From IMG/VR virus record IMGVR_UViG_3300046690_000086, positions 1 to 49,359 of that record: DNA of 49,359 nucleotides. One strand, given 5' to 3'. Of the stretch, positions 30,812-40,896 are shown piece after piece (position 1 is the first letter of the stretch; the number at the start of each line of letters is the position of its first letter). The position numbers and the translations under genes were made by a program. This DNA is from a virus. The notes under the pieces are model-generated. The model saw only the letters and a list, made by a program, of their open reading frames with translations. It had not been told where the DNA came from and did not search any database.

Positions 30812-31503
30812 TGGAAGTTGGGGAGTTTCCGGGTCTGCATCAGATGAATAGGCGGACTATTAGAGCTACCGTCAATCCACTAGACAAGAGTACTGTTGTA
30901 AGCATACTTCCTAAGAAGATAAGTGAGAGGAAGGCGACAATACAACCTGGGGTATTCGAGATAGAGGCCGGAAGTTATGAGAAGCCGTCGATTCTAGTCG
31001 TAGGGACTAGTAGCTGGTGGCGTGAAGTTGATGAAAATCAGCCCTTGTTAGAGATTCCAGTCAGTTCTGTACAAATTGCTGATTCGATTGTCAAAGACTA
31101 CTGTAACGGACTGCTGGCGTGCAACATGGCGGACATGATGCCGGGCTTATTTTATTTGCCCGGTGAATATACGGTCCAGAAAGTCAAGACTGAACATCCA
31201 GCCCTGTTGATCAAGGCAAAAGAGAATCAGAAACGATGGTTTCTGGAGATTATTCGAGTAGCGGATATTCTGTGGTCGCGCTCGAACGGGAATCCTCTGT
31301 CTATCTCGAATGACGCGCGCTTGGCGTGCAAAGAACTGAACATTACACAGAAGCCGTGGCTCGGAGATCAGCAGACGGCAGAACTAGTCAGATGCGTAGC
31401 ATGTGGGAATCTGAGGAATAATCAATTCCCTATTTGTGCGACGTGCAAAGCTATCGCAGATCCAGAACTAGCCAAGAAACTTGGACTAACCTTCGCTCAG
31501 TAG
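30811..31503 (+). CDS. 230-aa protein with C-terminal zinc ribbon
   Basis: Beta-rich N-terminus with TVVSILPKKISERKATIQPGVFEI, then ILVVGTSSWWREV; the C-terminus has CVACGNLRNNQFPICATC, a zinc ribbon. Similar proteins follow the capsid region of some podoviruses. UAAUG-coupled. Possibly a tail or capsid accessory protein; function unknown. Confidence 0.6.
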   Translation: MEVGEFPGLHQMNRRTIRATVNPLDKSTVVSILPKKISERKATIQPGVFEIEAGSYEKPSILVVGTSSWWREVDENQPLLEIPVSSVQIADSIVKDYCNGLLACNMADMMPGLFYLPGEYTVQKVKTEHPALLIKAKENQKRWFLEIIRVADILWSRSNGNPLSISNDARLACKELNITQKPWLGDQQTAELVRCVACGNLRNNQFPICATCKAIADPELAKKLGLTFAQ

Positions 31504-31511
31504 GAGAATGT

Positions 31512-31730
31512 ATGTCTGATACTAGATTCAGGGAATATCACAGAACAAATGTAACTGAAGCACGTTATTACGAAGAGGGCGAGAATATGTTGGGAATTTC
31601 TATAGCAGAAGTGGATATTAAGAATGGATCTCCGAAAGAAGGAGATATGATTGCAAGGAATCCTAAGAATCATGTGGATCAGTGGTTGGTTGCGAAGGAA
31701 TACTTTGCTGCGAATTTCGAGGAGAATTAA
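31512..31730 (+). CDS. 72-aa hypothetical protein
   Basis: Starts MSDTRFREYHRTNVTEA; AGGAG five bases before ATG 31512. A longer frame to 31434 is open but overlaps the previous gene and lacks an RBS. Contains IDIKNGSPKEGDMIARNP-type turns; no family recognised. Confidence 0.6.
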   Translation: MSDTRFREYHRTNVTEARYYEEGENMLGISIAEVDIKNGSPKEGDMIARNPKNHVDQWLVAKEYFAANFEEN

Positions 31731-31731
31731 C

Positions 31732-31953
31732 ATGCCACATCAAGTGACAGTGACAGCCCAAACCGGACCCGCGCGTCAGATGACAGCAGCAGTTGTACCG
31801 AATGTTGTGGAAGTTCTGTTTCAGCCAGATGCGAAAGTTCTGAGACTCAGGACGAGTGAAGTGAATGGAAACAATAAAGACTTTGATCTGAGTGCGGCTA
31901 CGACTGTGACGTGTACGATTACGGCAGGAAACTACGCCTTCGTCGTCTCTTAA
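31732..31953 (+). CDS. 73-aa hypothetical protein
   Basis: Starts MPHQVTVTAQ at 31732, with GAGGAG upstream, and is beta-rich (TVTCTITAGNYAFVVS end). One base separates it from the gene before. Probably a small virion protein; function unknown. Confidence 0.55.
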   Translation: MPHQVTVTAQTGPARQMTAAVVPNVVEVLFQPDAKVLRLRTSEVNGNNKDFDLSAATTVTCTITAGNYAFVVS

Positions 31954-31965
31954 CGGAGACAAGAC

Positions 31966-32667
31966 ATGAGTACGACAAGTCTGACGGCCGCAGAAGTAAT
32001 GGACAGGAGTGCTGCATTACTGAATGATCCCGCCAAGACAGACTTCACATATATAGCTCAACTTCCGTACTTGAATATGGCTATCGACGAGTTAGTTGAA
32101 AGTCTAGAGGAGAGTAACTCAAGTCCGACGAATCAAACTTCCTCTATCCTGACTATTCCTATTGGACTTACTGAGGTAACTTCTGTAGATTCCGGGAGTG
32201 GAGTTCACTATCCGATGGATCTGGTGGAGATTCAGGAGGTAGGAGAGAGGACTACAGGGAGTTCAAATGTCTTCACTATGTTGGAGAGGAGAGAGTTCCT
32301 GAGCGCGTATCCTGCGAGTCAGTCTCTCCTGTTTTGGGTGTGGGAAGATCAGAAGATTAAGTTTAATCCAGGTGGAGCTACTACGAGTAGGGAAATTCAA
32401 CTGAAATATGTCAGACAGGCTATCCTGCAAGCTGCAAATGAATTGAGCGTAATCGGAACAATTAATGCTAGGAGTTATCTGTCATATAAGACCGCAGCTC
32501 TATGTTCATTCTTCATTGGAGAGAATGAGACTAGAGCTGGGGCATTGGAAGATCAGGCAGTCAAGGCTCTGGAGAGGGTGACTGGAATCTCGAATAAAGG
32601 TAAGCAGCAGATCATGACTCGTCATAGGCCATTCAGGGCGTCGTACAAGTCGAGGGGATGGGTCTGA
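31966..32667 (+). CDS. P22 gp4-like head-tail adaptor
   Basis: 233 aa, mostly helical with an N-terminal AEVMDRSAALLNDP helix, a central beta segment (TIPIGLTEVTSVDSG) and a long helix (VRQAILQAANEL). Its length and place before the nozzle fit the adaptor ring that seals the portal after packaging. A good RBS precedes ATG 31966. Confidence 0.75.
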   Translation: MSTTSLTAAEVMDRSAALLNDPAKTDFTYIAQLPYLNMAIDELVESLEESNSSPTNQTSSILTIPIGLTEVTSVDSGSGVHYPMDLVEIQEVGERTTGSSNVFTMLERREFLSAYPASQSLLFWVWEDQKIKFNPGGATTSREIQLKYVRQAILQAANELSVIGTINARSYLSYKTAALCSFFIGENETRAGALEDQAVKALERVTGISNKGKQQIMTRHRPFRASYKSRGWV

Positions 32668-32668
32668 G

Positions 32669-34837
32669 ATGAGGGATCATAAGCCAATTGTGATCGACCA
32701 TTTTAATGGTTGGTGGAACAGGGACAACGAAGAGTCATGTCCACTAGATCACTTCAATGTGTTGGATAATGTCCAGTTCATCGACACTGGAATTGAGACA
32801 AGATATGCATTGGACAAGTATCAGGATCAGACTATTGCGATAAATAAGGTATTACGAGTCTATGATTACGTCATGCAGACTGGACAGACTCTACTCGTCT
32901 TAGTTGAGGGTGGAGTCATTCATCATGTGACGGGTCCGAACGGTATGTGGCGTGCAATCCTGACTATTCCTACGATGACGGACTTTGGATTCGTAGCTAT
33001 AGCTGGTCGCGCTTACATCACTCCTTTCACAACTTACGTAGACAATAATGGGCAGAACTACGAACTAGGACTGCCGGGCGAAAATCTGTACGTGTACAAA
33101 GGGGATGGAAGTCCTGCAAGAAAGGCTGGAGGATCAGCGCCGAGTAATGCAAATCTAACATATCCCAACACTCCTACGAACTCTACATTCCCTAAGGGAG
33201 AACCCACATTTATTGCATTTAATGACATAAATGAGGGAGTTGTATCGAAGGGAATCCATATTATTGGTGTGTCATTTAATGATGGCTCAGGTTTCCGTAA
33301 TTTGGGTCCAATCTCTGACCATAGTCCTACATTAAATTCACCGTTCGCTAATTATTCGATGCTTCCTACTGTCAATGCACCGGGGAATCAGAAAATACAG
33401 CTGAATAACATTCCATTAGGTCCGCCCGGAACTATTAGTCGTATGATCTGTATGACTCATGCGATTGATCCGAATACTTACGTCTACAACTCTACTGCTT
33501 CGGGATACTACAATGTGGATCTTCTTAATGACAACACTACGACGACTAGATTCATTAATTCCTCAGATGCAGCTTTAACTTCAGTATTTACTCCGGTAAG
33601 TAGTTCTCCGTTTTACATCTCTCACGCAATGCAGATAGCGGATTCGGATGTTGCGGGATTCAGCGACACTGGATTCCATCTCGTGGGCGTGGTTTATGAG
33701 ACTGATACGGGCTACTTGAGTTCTCCGGGTCCGGAATATTACGCAGGTAATACAATCAATCAATCTACGAAGAAAGTCAGAGTCTTAAATATCCCTCTGT
33801 CTACTGATCCTAATGTGACGAAGAGACATCTAGTCTCTACTAAGGCTATTCCATACTACAACGGAGATCAAAAGGGATATCAGTTCTTTTTCATCCCGAA
33901 AGGGACATTAACTGACAATACGACTAGGGCTATGGACGTCTCATACTACGATTCGGACTTAATGTCTGATGCGTCGCACTTAATGGATAACTTTACTGCA
34001 ATTCCTGCTGGCGTAGCCCTCACGACATATCACTCACGACTAGTTCTAGTCGGAGATCCTACGATTCCGGACGTAGAAGCTACTCCTCTGGGGAGAAGTA
34101 CGAGGGACGCAAGTGCGAGACCTGATAATAGGTCTGTAGCGTGGGTATCTGCACCGGGTGAGCCTGAAGCGATAAGTAAAGTGGATGGACTGATCATCAC
34201 TCCGTTAGATGGAAATCCTCTGACGAACTGTCAGGAGTTCAGGGACGCGTTGTATCTGTTCAAGAGGACGCGTACTTATGGATATGTGGATAACTTAGAC
34301 GAACCTGCGACGTGGAATGAGAAAGTCATAGATCAGGGAGTCGGAGCGCCAGTACATGGAGTCGGGACAGTCTTAGACACCGGAAGTGCGAATATAGACT
34401 TCCTCCTAATTGGTGACTGGTCTGGACTGATGCTGTTCAATGGAGTTTATGCGCGTCCTGAACTGTCGTGGAAGATAGAGAATTATTGGCTTGGACTGAA
34501 CAGAAATGCATTCAGAAACTTGCAGGTAATAAATGATTCTCTTGCTAAGAGAATCTATATCACACTTCCTGATACGTCGCAGAAATTTATACTCCAAGGT
34601 GACTATAAGAGGGGACTAGATCCGAAGAATATCAAGTGGACTAGATGGGTATTTGATGTTGATGTGACTTCTATCTGTCTAATCGACACAAATAAGGTCA
34701 TCATCGGAATGGGGACGAGTGGTGGTGGGATTTACTACATCAATTCACTCAAAGCAGCTAGACATGACAGCTATAATAACGGTGTAGAGAAGAAGATTCC
34801 TGATCCTGTAATCCGTACTGCTATGTTTGGAGATTAA
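32669..34837 (+). CDS. Tail nozzle / P22 gp10-like stabilisation protein
   Basis: 722 aa, beta-rich throughout. Recognisable segments: WWNRDNEESCPLDHFNVLDN start, LYVYKGDGSPARKAGGSAP and FHLVGVVYETDTGYLSSPG, seen in podovirus packaged-DNA-stabilisation proteins. It forms the tail tube end next to the adaptor. One base separates it from the adaptor stop. Length is in the usual range for this class. Confidence 0.8.
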   Translation: MRDHKPIVIDHFNGWWNRDNEESCPLDHFNVLDNVQFIDTGIETRYALDKYQDQTIAINKVLRVYDYVMQTGQTLLVLVEGGVIHHVTGPNGMWRAILTIPTMTDFGFVAIAGRAYITPFTTYVDNNGQNYELGLPGENLYVYKGDGSPARKAGGSAPSNANLTYPNTPTNSTFPKGEPTFIAFNDINEGVVSKGIHIIGVSFNDGSGFRNLGPISDHSPTLNSPFANYSMLPTVNAPGNQKIQLNNIPLGPPGTISRMICMTHAIDPNTYVYNSTASGYYNVDLLNDNTTTTRFINSSDAALTSVFTPVSSSPFYISHAMQIADSDVAGFSDTGFHLVGVVYETDTGYLSSPGPEYYAGNTINQSTKKVRVLNIPLSTDPNVTKRHLVSTKAIPYYNGDQKGYQFFFIPKGTLTDNTTRAMDVSYYDSDLMSDASHLMDNFTAIPAGVALTTYHSRLVLVGDPTIPDVEATPLGRSTRDASARPDNRSVAWVSAPGEPEAISKVDGLIITPLDGNPLTNCQEFRDALYLFKRTRTYGYVDNLDEPATWNEKVIDQGVGAPVHGVGTVLDTGSANIDFLLIGDWSGLMLFNGVYARPELSWKIENYWLGLNRNAFRNLQVINDSLAKRIYITLPDTSQKFILQGDYKRGLDPKNIKWTRWVFDVDVTSICLIDTNKVIIGMGTSGGGIYYINSLKAARHDSYNNGVEKKIPDPVIRTAMFGD

Positions 34838-34841
34838 CGAA

Positions 34842-35144
34842 ATGAGTCCAGCTACAGCTACAAAAGCGGGTAACAGCATAGCTCATTTCGCGTCAATCAG
34901 AATGATAGTGACTGGAACTGGTATATTCAAGATGTCAGTTCAGTCGATGGATGATATTCGAACTAAGACGCTAGTTCCTTTTACAATGACGAGTACAGTT
35001 CGAGTAATTCCGACTCGACTTGTGAATTTTCTGGAACAGTACGCTACATTTGAGTTTAAGACGACAAATATAGACGAAGTATTCAAGATTACTCGAATTG
35101 TCATCTTCACTAAGGAAGTCTTTACGTCGTATCCGGGAAATTAG
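34842..35144 (+). CDS. 100-aa small tail or virion protein
   Basis: A beta-rich protein with IVTGTGIFKMSVQSMDD and TMTSTVRVIPTR. ATG 34842 has GGAG nine bases upstream; a TTG start at 34827 would overlap the nozzle and is less likely. Function unknown. Confidence 0.55.
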   Translation: MSPATATKAGNSIAHFASIRMIVTGTGIFKMSVQSMDDIRTKTLVPFTMTSTVRVIPTRLVNFLEQYATFEFKTTNIDEVFKITRIVIFTKEVFTSYPGN

Positions 35145-35150
35145 ATAAAT

Positions 35151-36254
35151 ATGGCATTTATACCACCGGAAAAAGAGGTTCAATTCGCGGATCTGAAGGG
35201 AGTTCTGTCGCAGTCACGCGCGATAGATCCTGCTCTGTATCAGACTATTCAGATCTTGCTGGAGAGACTGGATCAGCTCAAGGCAACTCATGATGAGGTC
35301 ATAAATAACATCAATAATAGCGTTAATACTATCATAGACAACACCTCTACGACTATAATTACGGGCGGAACTGTAGCTACAGATTTGGACTATTTGGGAG
35401 ATTACAGTTCGACGACTAGAAGTGTGTATAACGATGGAGATATCGTCATTGGATCTGATGATATCGCATACATGTGTGTTAAGAATGGAACTACGACTCC
35501 TCCTGAGGCATGGCCCGGTGGAAGTGGTGGAGTCGTAGGACTGCATCATACGACACATGAGACGGGCGGGACAGATGCGATAACGAGTCTGTCGGGGGCG
35601 GTAATAACGAGTGGGACGATAAATGATGCGCGCTTGTCAAGTAATGTTGCGTTGGAGAATATCCAGAATACATTCACTGTAAATCAGACCATCAACTCGG
35701 CTATTCCGAGATTCCAACTAATCGACAATTCTCAGGGCGTAAATAATCGTGTATTTGAACTAGCGAATTACAATCAACTCCTACGTCTGTGGTCATTAAA
35801 TGATGCTCAGAATGCCGTAGAAGGAGAAGTCGATATAAGTCGTGCAGGTAACGTCATTGCGACTGGAAATTACAGGGAATACAGTCGTCTTGCAGCGATG
35901 GGGCACTGGCAGACGGGTGATTGTAGTTCATACCTTCCTGCAATTGGACTGTCAGGTCCGATTAGATGGTCGCTGGTGGGTAAGACTCTGACTATACTCT
36001 TCATTATGAGCGGTGTACTATCGGCTGGGCGCGCGTCTATTTCACTGACGATTCCCGGTAGTTTGAGTAGTGACGCGAGCTTAATAGGTTTCATAGGCGC
36101 GGGGCTGATGTGTAGTACCACCGTGAAGACGTGGCATACGGGCGTACTTGCTATACCTAGTGCGACAGTCATCGACCTATATGATGAGTTGACTGTAGCG
36201 TGGCCTGCTGGACAGGTCTATATTAATGGAACTGTTATCATCGCGATTCCCTAA
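35151..36254 (+). CDS. Tail fibre protein 1
   Basis: 367 aa. A helical N-terminus (LDQLKATHDEVINN) and collagen-like turn, then the fibre hallmark HHTTHETGGTDAI and SGTINDARLSSNVALENI. The latter part is a triple-helix-type shaft ending in a beta domain (WSLVGKTLTILF). It shares these repeats with the next gene. UAAUG coupling. Adsorption to host surface is inferred. Confidence 0.78.
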   Translation: MAFIPPEKEVQFADLKGVLSQSRAIDPALYQTIQILLERLDQLKATHDEVINNINNSVNTIIDNTSTTIITGGTVATDLDYLGDYSSTTRSVYNDGDIVIGSDDIAYMCVKNGTTTPPEAWPGGSGGVVGLHHTTHETGGTDAITSLSGAVITSGTINDARLSSNVALENIQNTFTVNQTINSAIPRFQLIDNSQGVNNRVFELANYNQLLRLWSLNDAQNAVEGEVDISRAGNVIATGNYREYSRLAAMGHWQTGDCSSYLPAIGLSGPIRWSLVGKTLTILFIMSGVLSAGRASISLTIPGSLSSDASLIGFIGAGLMCSTTVKTWHTGVLAIPSATVIDLYDELTVAWPAGQVYINGTVIIAIP

Positions 36255-38014
36255 TGCCTACAACACCTAATCCCGCGACGACTGAGTGGGTTCCTCTGTG
36301 GGACTTGAATGGAAGTACGAGTGGGGGCGGAAGTTCTGATCTAGTCACGCATCATCTGACGCATGAATTAGGTGGAACTGACGTCATTCGTAACGTCGCA
36401 TGGACTAATCAACAGAATATATTCACTCAGCCTCAGGAGATAGATAACATAGATCCGGGTGTATGGCTTAGTGAGTCAGGTCAGCCCCCGAATCAGAAGT
36501 TATGGAAATTCGGTGTACATGCTGAGATATTCTATGTCTGGCCGTTAACTGACGCAGGAGTAGGTATTAATTCTGGACTACAAGTAGATCGTAATGGAAT
36601 TGTCACTGTAGCGGCGGGGTTAGGTGCGACTCCTCTGAATGCGAACTTTCTTACGAGCGGAACGATTCCAGATGCGCGTTTGTCGGTTAATGTATTGAAA
36701 CATCCGGGCGGATATCCGGGAGGGACGAGTACATATCTACGCGCGGACGGGACATTTGCTACTCCAAGTACGGGGGTTCCGACTCCACATCATGTGACGC
36801 ATGAACCGGGTGGGGGCGACCAGATACAGAATGTCGCATGGACTAATCTGTCTAATATATTTCTCCAGAATCAACGGATAGTCTCGTCTGGACCTATGTG
36901 GGAGGTCAAAGCAGTAGGAAACGCCACGACAGCGCGTATGGGTCAGGTAGTCCCGAACAATAGACTCGACATAATGTCGAATCTTTTTCATGACGGCACG
37001 AATTGGATGGCTGATGACGTATCACAGCCTTCTGTCCTGTATATCCAACAGATAGGAGAACATGACTTCTATACCTGTGGAGTAGTTCCTAATCCTAGAG
37101 GAGCTTCACTGGCGAGACAGATGTCGATTACTTCGACAGGTACGACTATTACGGCAGGACTGGTAAATACGCCTTTGAATGCGTCGGACCTGATTTCAGG
37201 GACTATTCCAGACGCGCGCCTGAGTTCGAACGTCGCACTGAAGAACATCGACAATCATTTCGTTCCGCAGAATTTCTCGTCCTACTCGAATATCGGTGGC
37301 GTTAACGCATTATTGGGCTTTATTGAAACATCTGCTGCTACTGACGCTAAAGTATGGAGAATGTTAGGTTATGGGGACGGAATACTTCGATTTGAAGCTC
37401 TGAATGACGCTCAGTCTGTAATTCAAGGGGCTATTGCATTTGATCGAGTTGGTCAGATTTATGGGTATCTTGACGCAAGTCTACTGAACAGAGGGACTGT
37501 TCCTCTTGCTCGATTACCTGCTGGTATTGGGGGCCTAACTCAGACTTCTGGTACATGGTTAGTTACTATCGGTGGTGTTCCAAATGAAGCTGGTTCTCCA
37601 TCTAATGCTGGAGAGACTGGACAGGGCTATGATATCCGACATGGTTATTATGTAAAAACTGGTAAATTAGTAAATTTGTGGTGTCAGACTCAATTTGGTA
37701 ATCCTGCTGCAAATTCAGAGGGAAACGGTGGAACTGGATATGGAAAAGGTGTCATAGTTGGTGATCTTGCAGTAAAAGGATTTCCATTTCCTGTTGCTAC
37801 GGTTCCATGTCTCTTTGCAGGTGTTAACTCGTATTATTCTGATATGCTCACTCCTTCATCAAAACTAACAATGACTTTTCATGCAGGTGGAACATACACA
37901 TTTGGAAGAATTAAACAAACTTATCAGAATAATAATCCTCTTCCATTGCACGATATTGACGTTAATAATGACACACAATTTGTGTTTGCAATTGCATACT
38001 TTACTGACTCTTAG
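36254..38014 (+). CDS. Tail fibre protein 2 with mosaic tip
   Basis: 586 aa. Carries HHLTHELGGTDVI and VTHEPGGGDQI plus two SGTIPDARLS-VN/SN units, the same repeats as fibre 1. From about residue 410 (37480-38014) base composition turns AT-rich and codon use changes, with aromatic/Gly-rich strands (TFHAGGTYTFGRI). That is typical of a receptor-binding tip acquired from another phage. Probably the host-range determinant. Confidence 0.78.
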   Translation: MPTTPNPATTEWVPLWDLNGSTSGGGSSDLVTHHLTHELGGTDVIRNVAWTNQQNIFTQPQEIDNIDPGVWLSESGQPPNQKLWKFGVHAEIFYVWPLTDAGVGINSGLQVDRNGIVTVAAGLGATPLNANFLTSGTIPDARLSVNVLKHPGGYPGGTSTYLRADGTFATPSTGVPTPHHVTHEPGGGDQIQNVAWTNLSNIFLQNQRIVSSGPMWEVKAVGNATTARMGQVVPNNRLDIMSNLFHDGTNWMADDVSQPSVLYIQQIGEHDFYTCGVVPNPRGASLARQMSITSTGTTITAGLVNTPLNASDLISGTIPDARLSSNVALKNIDNHFVPQNFSSYSNIGGVNALLGFIETSAATDAKVWRMLGYGDGILRFEALNDAQSVIQGAIAFDRVGQIYGYLDASLLNRGTVPLARLPAGIGGLTQTSGTWLVTIGGVPNEAGSPSNAGETGQGYDIRHGYYVKTGKLVNLWCQTQFGNPAANSEGNGGTGYGKGVIVGDLAVKGFPFPVATVPCLFAGVNSYYSDMLTPSSKLTMTFHAGGTYTFGRIKQTYQNNNPLPLHDIDVNNDTQFVFAIAYFTDS

Positions 38015-38022
38015 GAGGAAAA

Positions 38023-38175
38023 GTGGAAATTACGGTGGAAGTTCTGGATAAGCATATTGAAGAGTTTAAGAAGCAGCATCAAAGTCTGACTGTGCAGGTT
38101 CATACCCTCTCTGGCGCTATACAAATACTTCAACTTCTTAAGAAACAGTTGACGGACGCTCCTACGGACAGTTAG
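38023..38175 (+). CDS. 50-aa coiled-coil protein
   Basis: Found by translation from GTG 38023, with AGGAGG four bases upstream. Almost entirely a coiled coil (HIEEFKKQHQSLTVQVHTLS and IQILQLLKKQ). Likely a chaperone for the fibre tip or a small virion protein. Confidence 0.6.
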   Translation: MEITVEVLDKHIEEFKKQHQSLTVQVHTLSGAIQILQLLKKQLTDAPTDS

Positions 38176-38188
38176 GAGGAGGACAGAA

Positions 38189-39403
38189 GTGGCTCTATTT
38201 AACGCGCAGCCGAATCAGGGATACGGACCCAACGCTAACGTCTCTGGATCAGATCCTAAGGGAATAGGACAGAATCAGAGTCAGTATCAGCAGGCTCGGT
38301 TCGAGAATCAGCAAGGTCCGATGGTTAATGCGTTCGCGCAGAACTACGGACAGGGTGCTGAACAGGGGATGGGTGATTATACCGATATTCAGAATATGTA
38401 TCGGGGTATTGCAAGCGATCCCAGCGCAGGTATGGGCGGGTTCGCGAGTGGCGCGTATGGTGGGCCGGGTTACTCCGCATTTACTGTCAAGCCGGGAAGT
38501 GCAAGTTATACAGATCCATTTGCGTCATATTCACAGTTCCAGAATCTATCAAGGACGGGCGGATATTCAGATCAGGACATGGCGGACCTGAGGTCGCGCG
38601 GAACTGCACCTGTTAGAGCTGCGTATTCGAATGCGGAGAGAGAAGTCAATAGAGGTAGGAGTCTACAGGGCGGATATTCTCCGAATGCAGCGGCGGCTCA
38701 GGCTAAGATGGCTAGAGAACAGAGCCAATCTACGGCCGACGCTATGCAGAATGTCAATGCAGGAATCATAGCCGCGCGTAATCAGGGTCAATTAGCTGGA
38801 ATGAGCGGGATGGCTGGAATTGAGGGTCAACGTCTGGGTGCAGATGTGGACGTTAGTAAGTATAACACAGGTCTGGACTATCAGGGACAGACATATAATG
38901 CCGATGCTCAAGCTAGAGCACAAGCTGGGAATATAGGGATTGGACAGTCTAATGCTGCTCAGAGTGCATCTGCGTCGAATCAGGCTGCTCAACTTGCGTC
39001 ACAGCGTCAGATGGGCGCACTTGCGGGCATGTCTAATCTGTATGGAACTACTCCCGGCATGGCATCTACATTCGGGAACCAGCTATTACAGGGCGTAGGA
39101 ATGGGTGGGAACTTTGGATTAGGACTCTATGGAAGTGACATACAGAATCAGAGACAGCCGGGTCAGTTTGATCAGACGATGAGTCGAATTGGTCAGATCG
39201 GTAATATGGCAGGCGGGGCAGGTAATGCTCTCATGAACTATTTCGGGAATAATGGACAGAAACAGAATCAGAATCCCTATAGTTCTAATGGTGGAACATG
39301 GGGTTCGGATTATGGACCTCAGTATGGTGGACCAGTAGGTGGTGGTGGATATAGTCAGTATGATCCCAGCGGTGCGAATAATAACATGGGATGGGGGTAC
39401 TGA
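38189..39403 (+). CDS. 404-aa Gly/Gln/Asn-rich internal virion protein (probable)
   Basis: Starts at GTG 38189 with GGAGGAC upstream. Disordered Gly/Gln/Ser/Asn-rich sequence with a helical stretch of AANARAQAQ-type (about residues 130-280). Its composition and place before two larger proteins resemble DNA-ejected internal proteins. Function unknown. Confidence 0.6.
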   Translation: MALFNAQPNQGYGPNANVSGSDPKGIGQNQSQYQQARFENQQGPMVNAFAQNYGQGAEQGMGDYTDIQNMYRGIASDPSAGMGGFASGAYGGPGYSAFTVKPGSASYTDPFASYSQFQNLSRTGGYSDQDMADLRSRGTAPVRAAYSNAEREVNRGRSLQGGYSPNAAAAQAKMAREQSQSTADAMQNVNAGIIAARNQGQLAGMSGMAGIEGQRLGADVDVSKYNTGLDYQGQTYNADAQARAQAGNIGIGQSNAAQSASASNQAAQLASQRQMGALAGMSNLYGTTPGMASTFGNQLLQGVGMGGNFGLGLYGSDIQNQRQPGQFDQTMSRIGQIGNMAGGAGNALMNYFGNNGQKQNQNPYSSNGGTWGSDYGPQYGGPVGGGGYSQYDPSGANNNMGWGY

Positions 39404-39405
39404 TC

Positions 39406-40896
39406 ATGGCTGACATCATGGATGGATATGACATCTTAGGAGTCAAGAAGAGAAAAATCCTTGACCAATATAATCAAAATCCTTTTGCAGCCGGTCTTAC
39501 TACGCCAGGACTTATGGACTCTCCTAAACAAGAGAAGTCTGAGAATCCCTTTGGAGGGCTATTTAAGCCCCCTGCTATGGATTTTTCTCCTCCTCCTGTT
39601 CAGCCGGATAATACGAAGCCTCCTGAAGAGAATTCTATTGATGAATACATCCGACTCATGAAGGAGATGTATCATCCTCAGACGACTGCATCTGACAGAC
39701 TGAATCAACTGATTAACAGCTTCCCACAAGAGAAGAAGCCCTCGTTAGGAAGGACTCTAGTGGGTGTAGCTGCGGGACTAGGTGGTGGAGTTAAGGCGTC
39801 TCAGGAAGTCATGGACGAGCCTTATAAACATGATCTGGAGAGTTGGAAGGCTCAGACTACACCTGCATATCAGGCTGCGGAAGTAGAGAGACAGCGGAAT
39901 GATACGGACAGAACTCTGACTGGAAATGTCATTCAGGCTCAAATTGCTGATAAGAAGAATAGGATAACAGAAGAGAATAATAGGGAGAAGAATAGAATAG
40001 CTGAAGAGAAGAATCAGGCTCAAGCAGCAGCAACTAAGACTAGATCAGAAGCTTATGCGTTTAAGCAATATCATCCTACTTGGGTATTTGACTTTAAGGG
40101 ACCAGTTACGAGGGCATATAATCCAACTAATCCAAGTGAAACGGTTAATCTTGGTCCTTCGGGTCACTTGTCTGATGCTGATCAAATAAATCTTAAAGGA
40201 GAATGGAACGTTAAGGCGGCTGAAGCTAGAGGAATGAATGCAACTGATCTTGAGGCATTGAAACAGTCTGGACGACCATTCAATATAGGTAATGACATAT
40301 ATGTATTTGAAAATGGTGTCCTAAAACCAGTAGGATCGGGTGCTATAACTAGGCCCGGAACTCCCCCTAAGGAGGGGAAAGATAAGCCTAACATCAATGC
40401 ACCTAGAGCTGGTCGAAATGATATACTTAGAGAATCATTTGATGATCCTTTAGTCAAGAAGTATAAATTTATCACTGCTCCGGGTACTTCAGGTGGAGAT
40501 TATCAACTAGCTCCTGCACCTGAATATGGATGGTGGGGAGATGCTGAAGTAACTGAGAAGAGAAAGAAATATAATGAAATACTTGAGAAGTTAGGTATAC
40601 CTCTTCTTTCAATTAAAGGTGAGACTCCTTCTAGTTCTCAGGAGCTTCCACCTAATCAACTTGAGGCTCCCAGACCTGCTACGCGGTCAGATAGATATGG
40701 AATCTCATCTCGTGCCCAAGTATCTCCTGAGACTACAAAAGGGCTTGGACCTCAAGCTGTACCTCCTGTGGCTGCGGGAGGAGGCGGATATAAGTATCAG
40801 GCGGATCAATCTAATCCCAAAGAACAACGTCGCACAAGAGATGGCAAGATGTACGAATATTCTCATGACGGTGGGCAGACTTGGGGAGCAAGATAA
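39406..40896 (+). CDS. 496-aa internal virion protein (probable)
   Basis: The N-terminus (MADIMDGYDILGVKKRK) is followed by a Pro-rich region, a GVAAGLGGGVKASQE segment (possible membrane-active helix, about residues 115-135), and a long charged helix with IAEEKN-type repeats (about 170-205). The C-terminus has GGQTW. ATG 39406 is chosen because it follows the upstream stop; an ATG at 39391 overlaps that gene. Its last codon overlaps the next start as UAAUG. Confidence 0.6.
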   Translation: MADIMDGYDILGVKKRKILDQYNQNPFAAGLTTPGLMDSPKQEKSENPFGGLFKPPAMDFSPPPVQPDNTKPPEENSIDEYIRLMKEMYHPQTTASDRLNQLINSFPQEKKPSLGRTLVGVAAGLGGGVKASQEVMDEPYKHDLESWKAQTTPAYQAAEVERQRNDTDRTLTGNVIQAQIADKKNRITEENNREKNRIAEEKNQAQAAATKTRSEAYAFKQYHPTWVFDFKGPVTRAYNPTNPSETVNLGPSGHLSDADQINLKGEWNVKAAEARGMNATDLEALKQSGRPFNIGNDIYVFENGVLKPVGSGAITRPGTPPKEGKDKPNINAPRAGRNDILRESFDDPLVKKYKFITAPGTSGGDYQLAPAPEYGWWGDAEVTEKRKKYNEILEKLGIPLLSIKGETPSSSQELPPNQLEAPRPATRSDRYGISSRAQVSPETTKGLGPQAVPPVAAGGGGYKYQADQSNPKEQRRTRDGKMYEYSHDGGQTWGAR

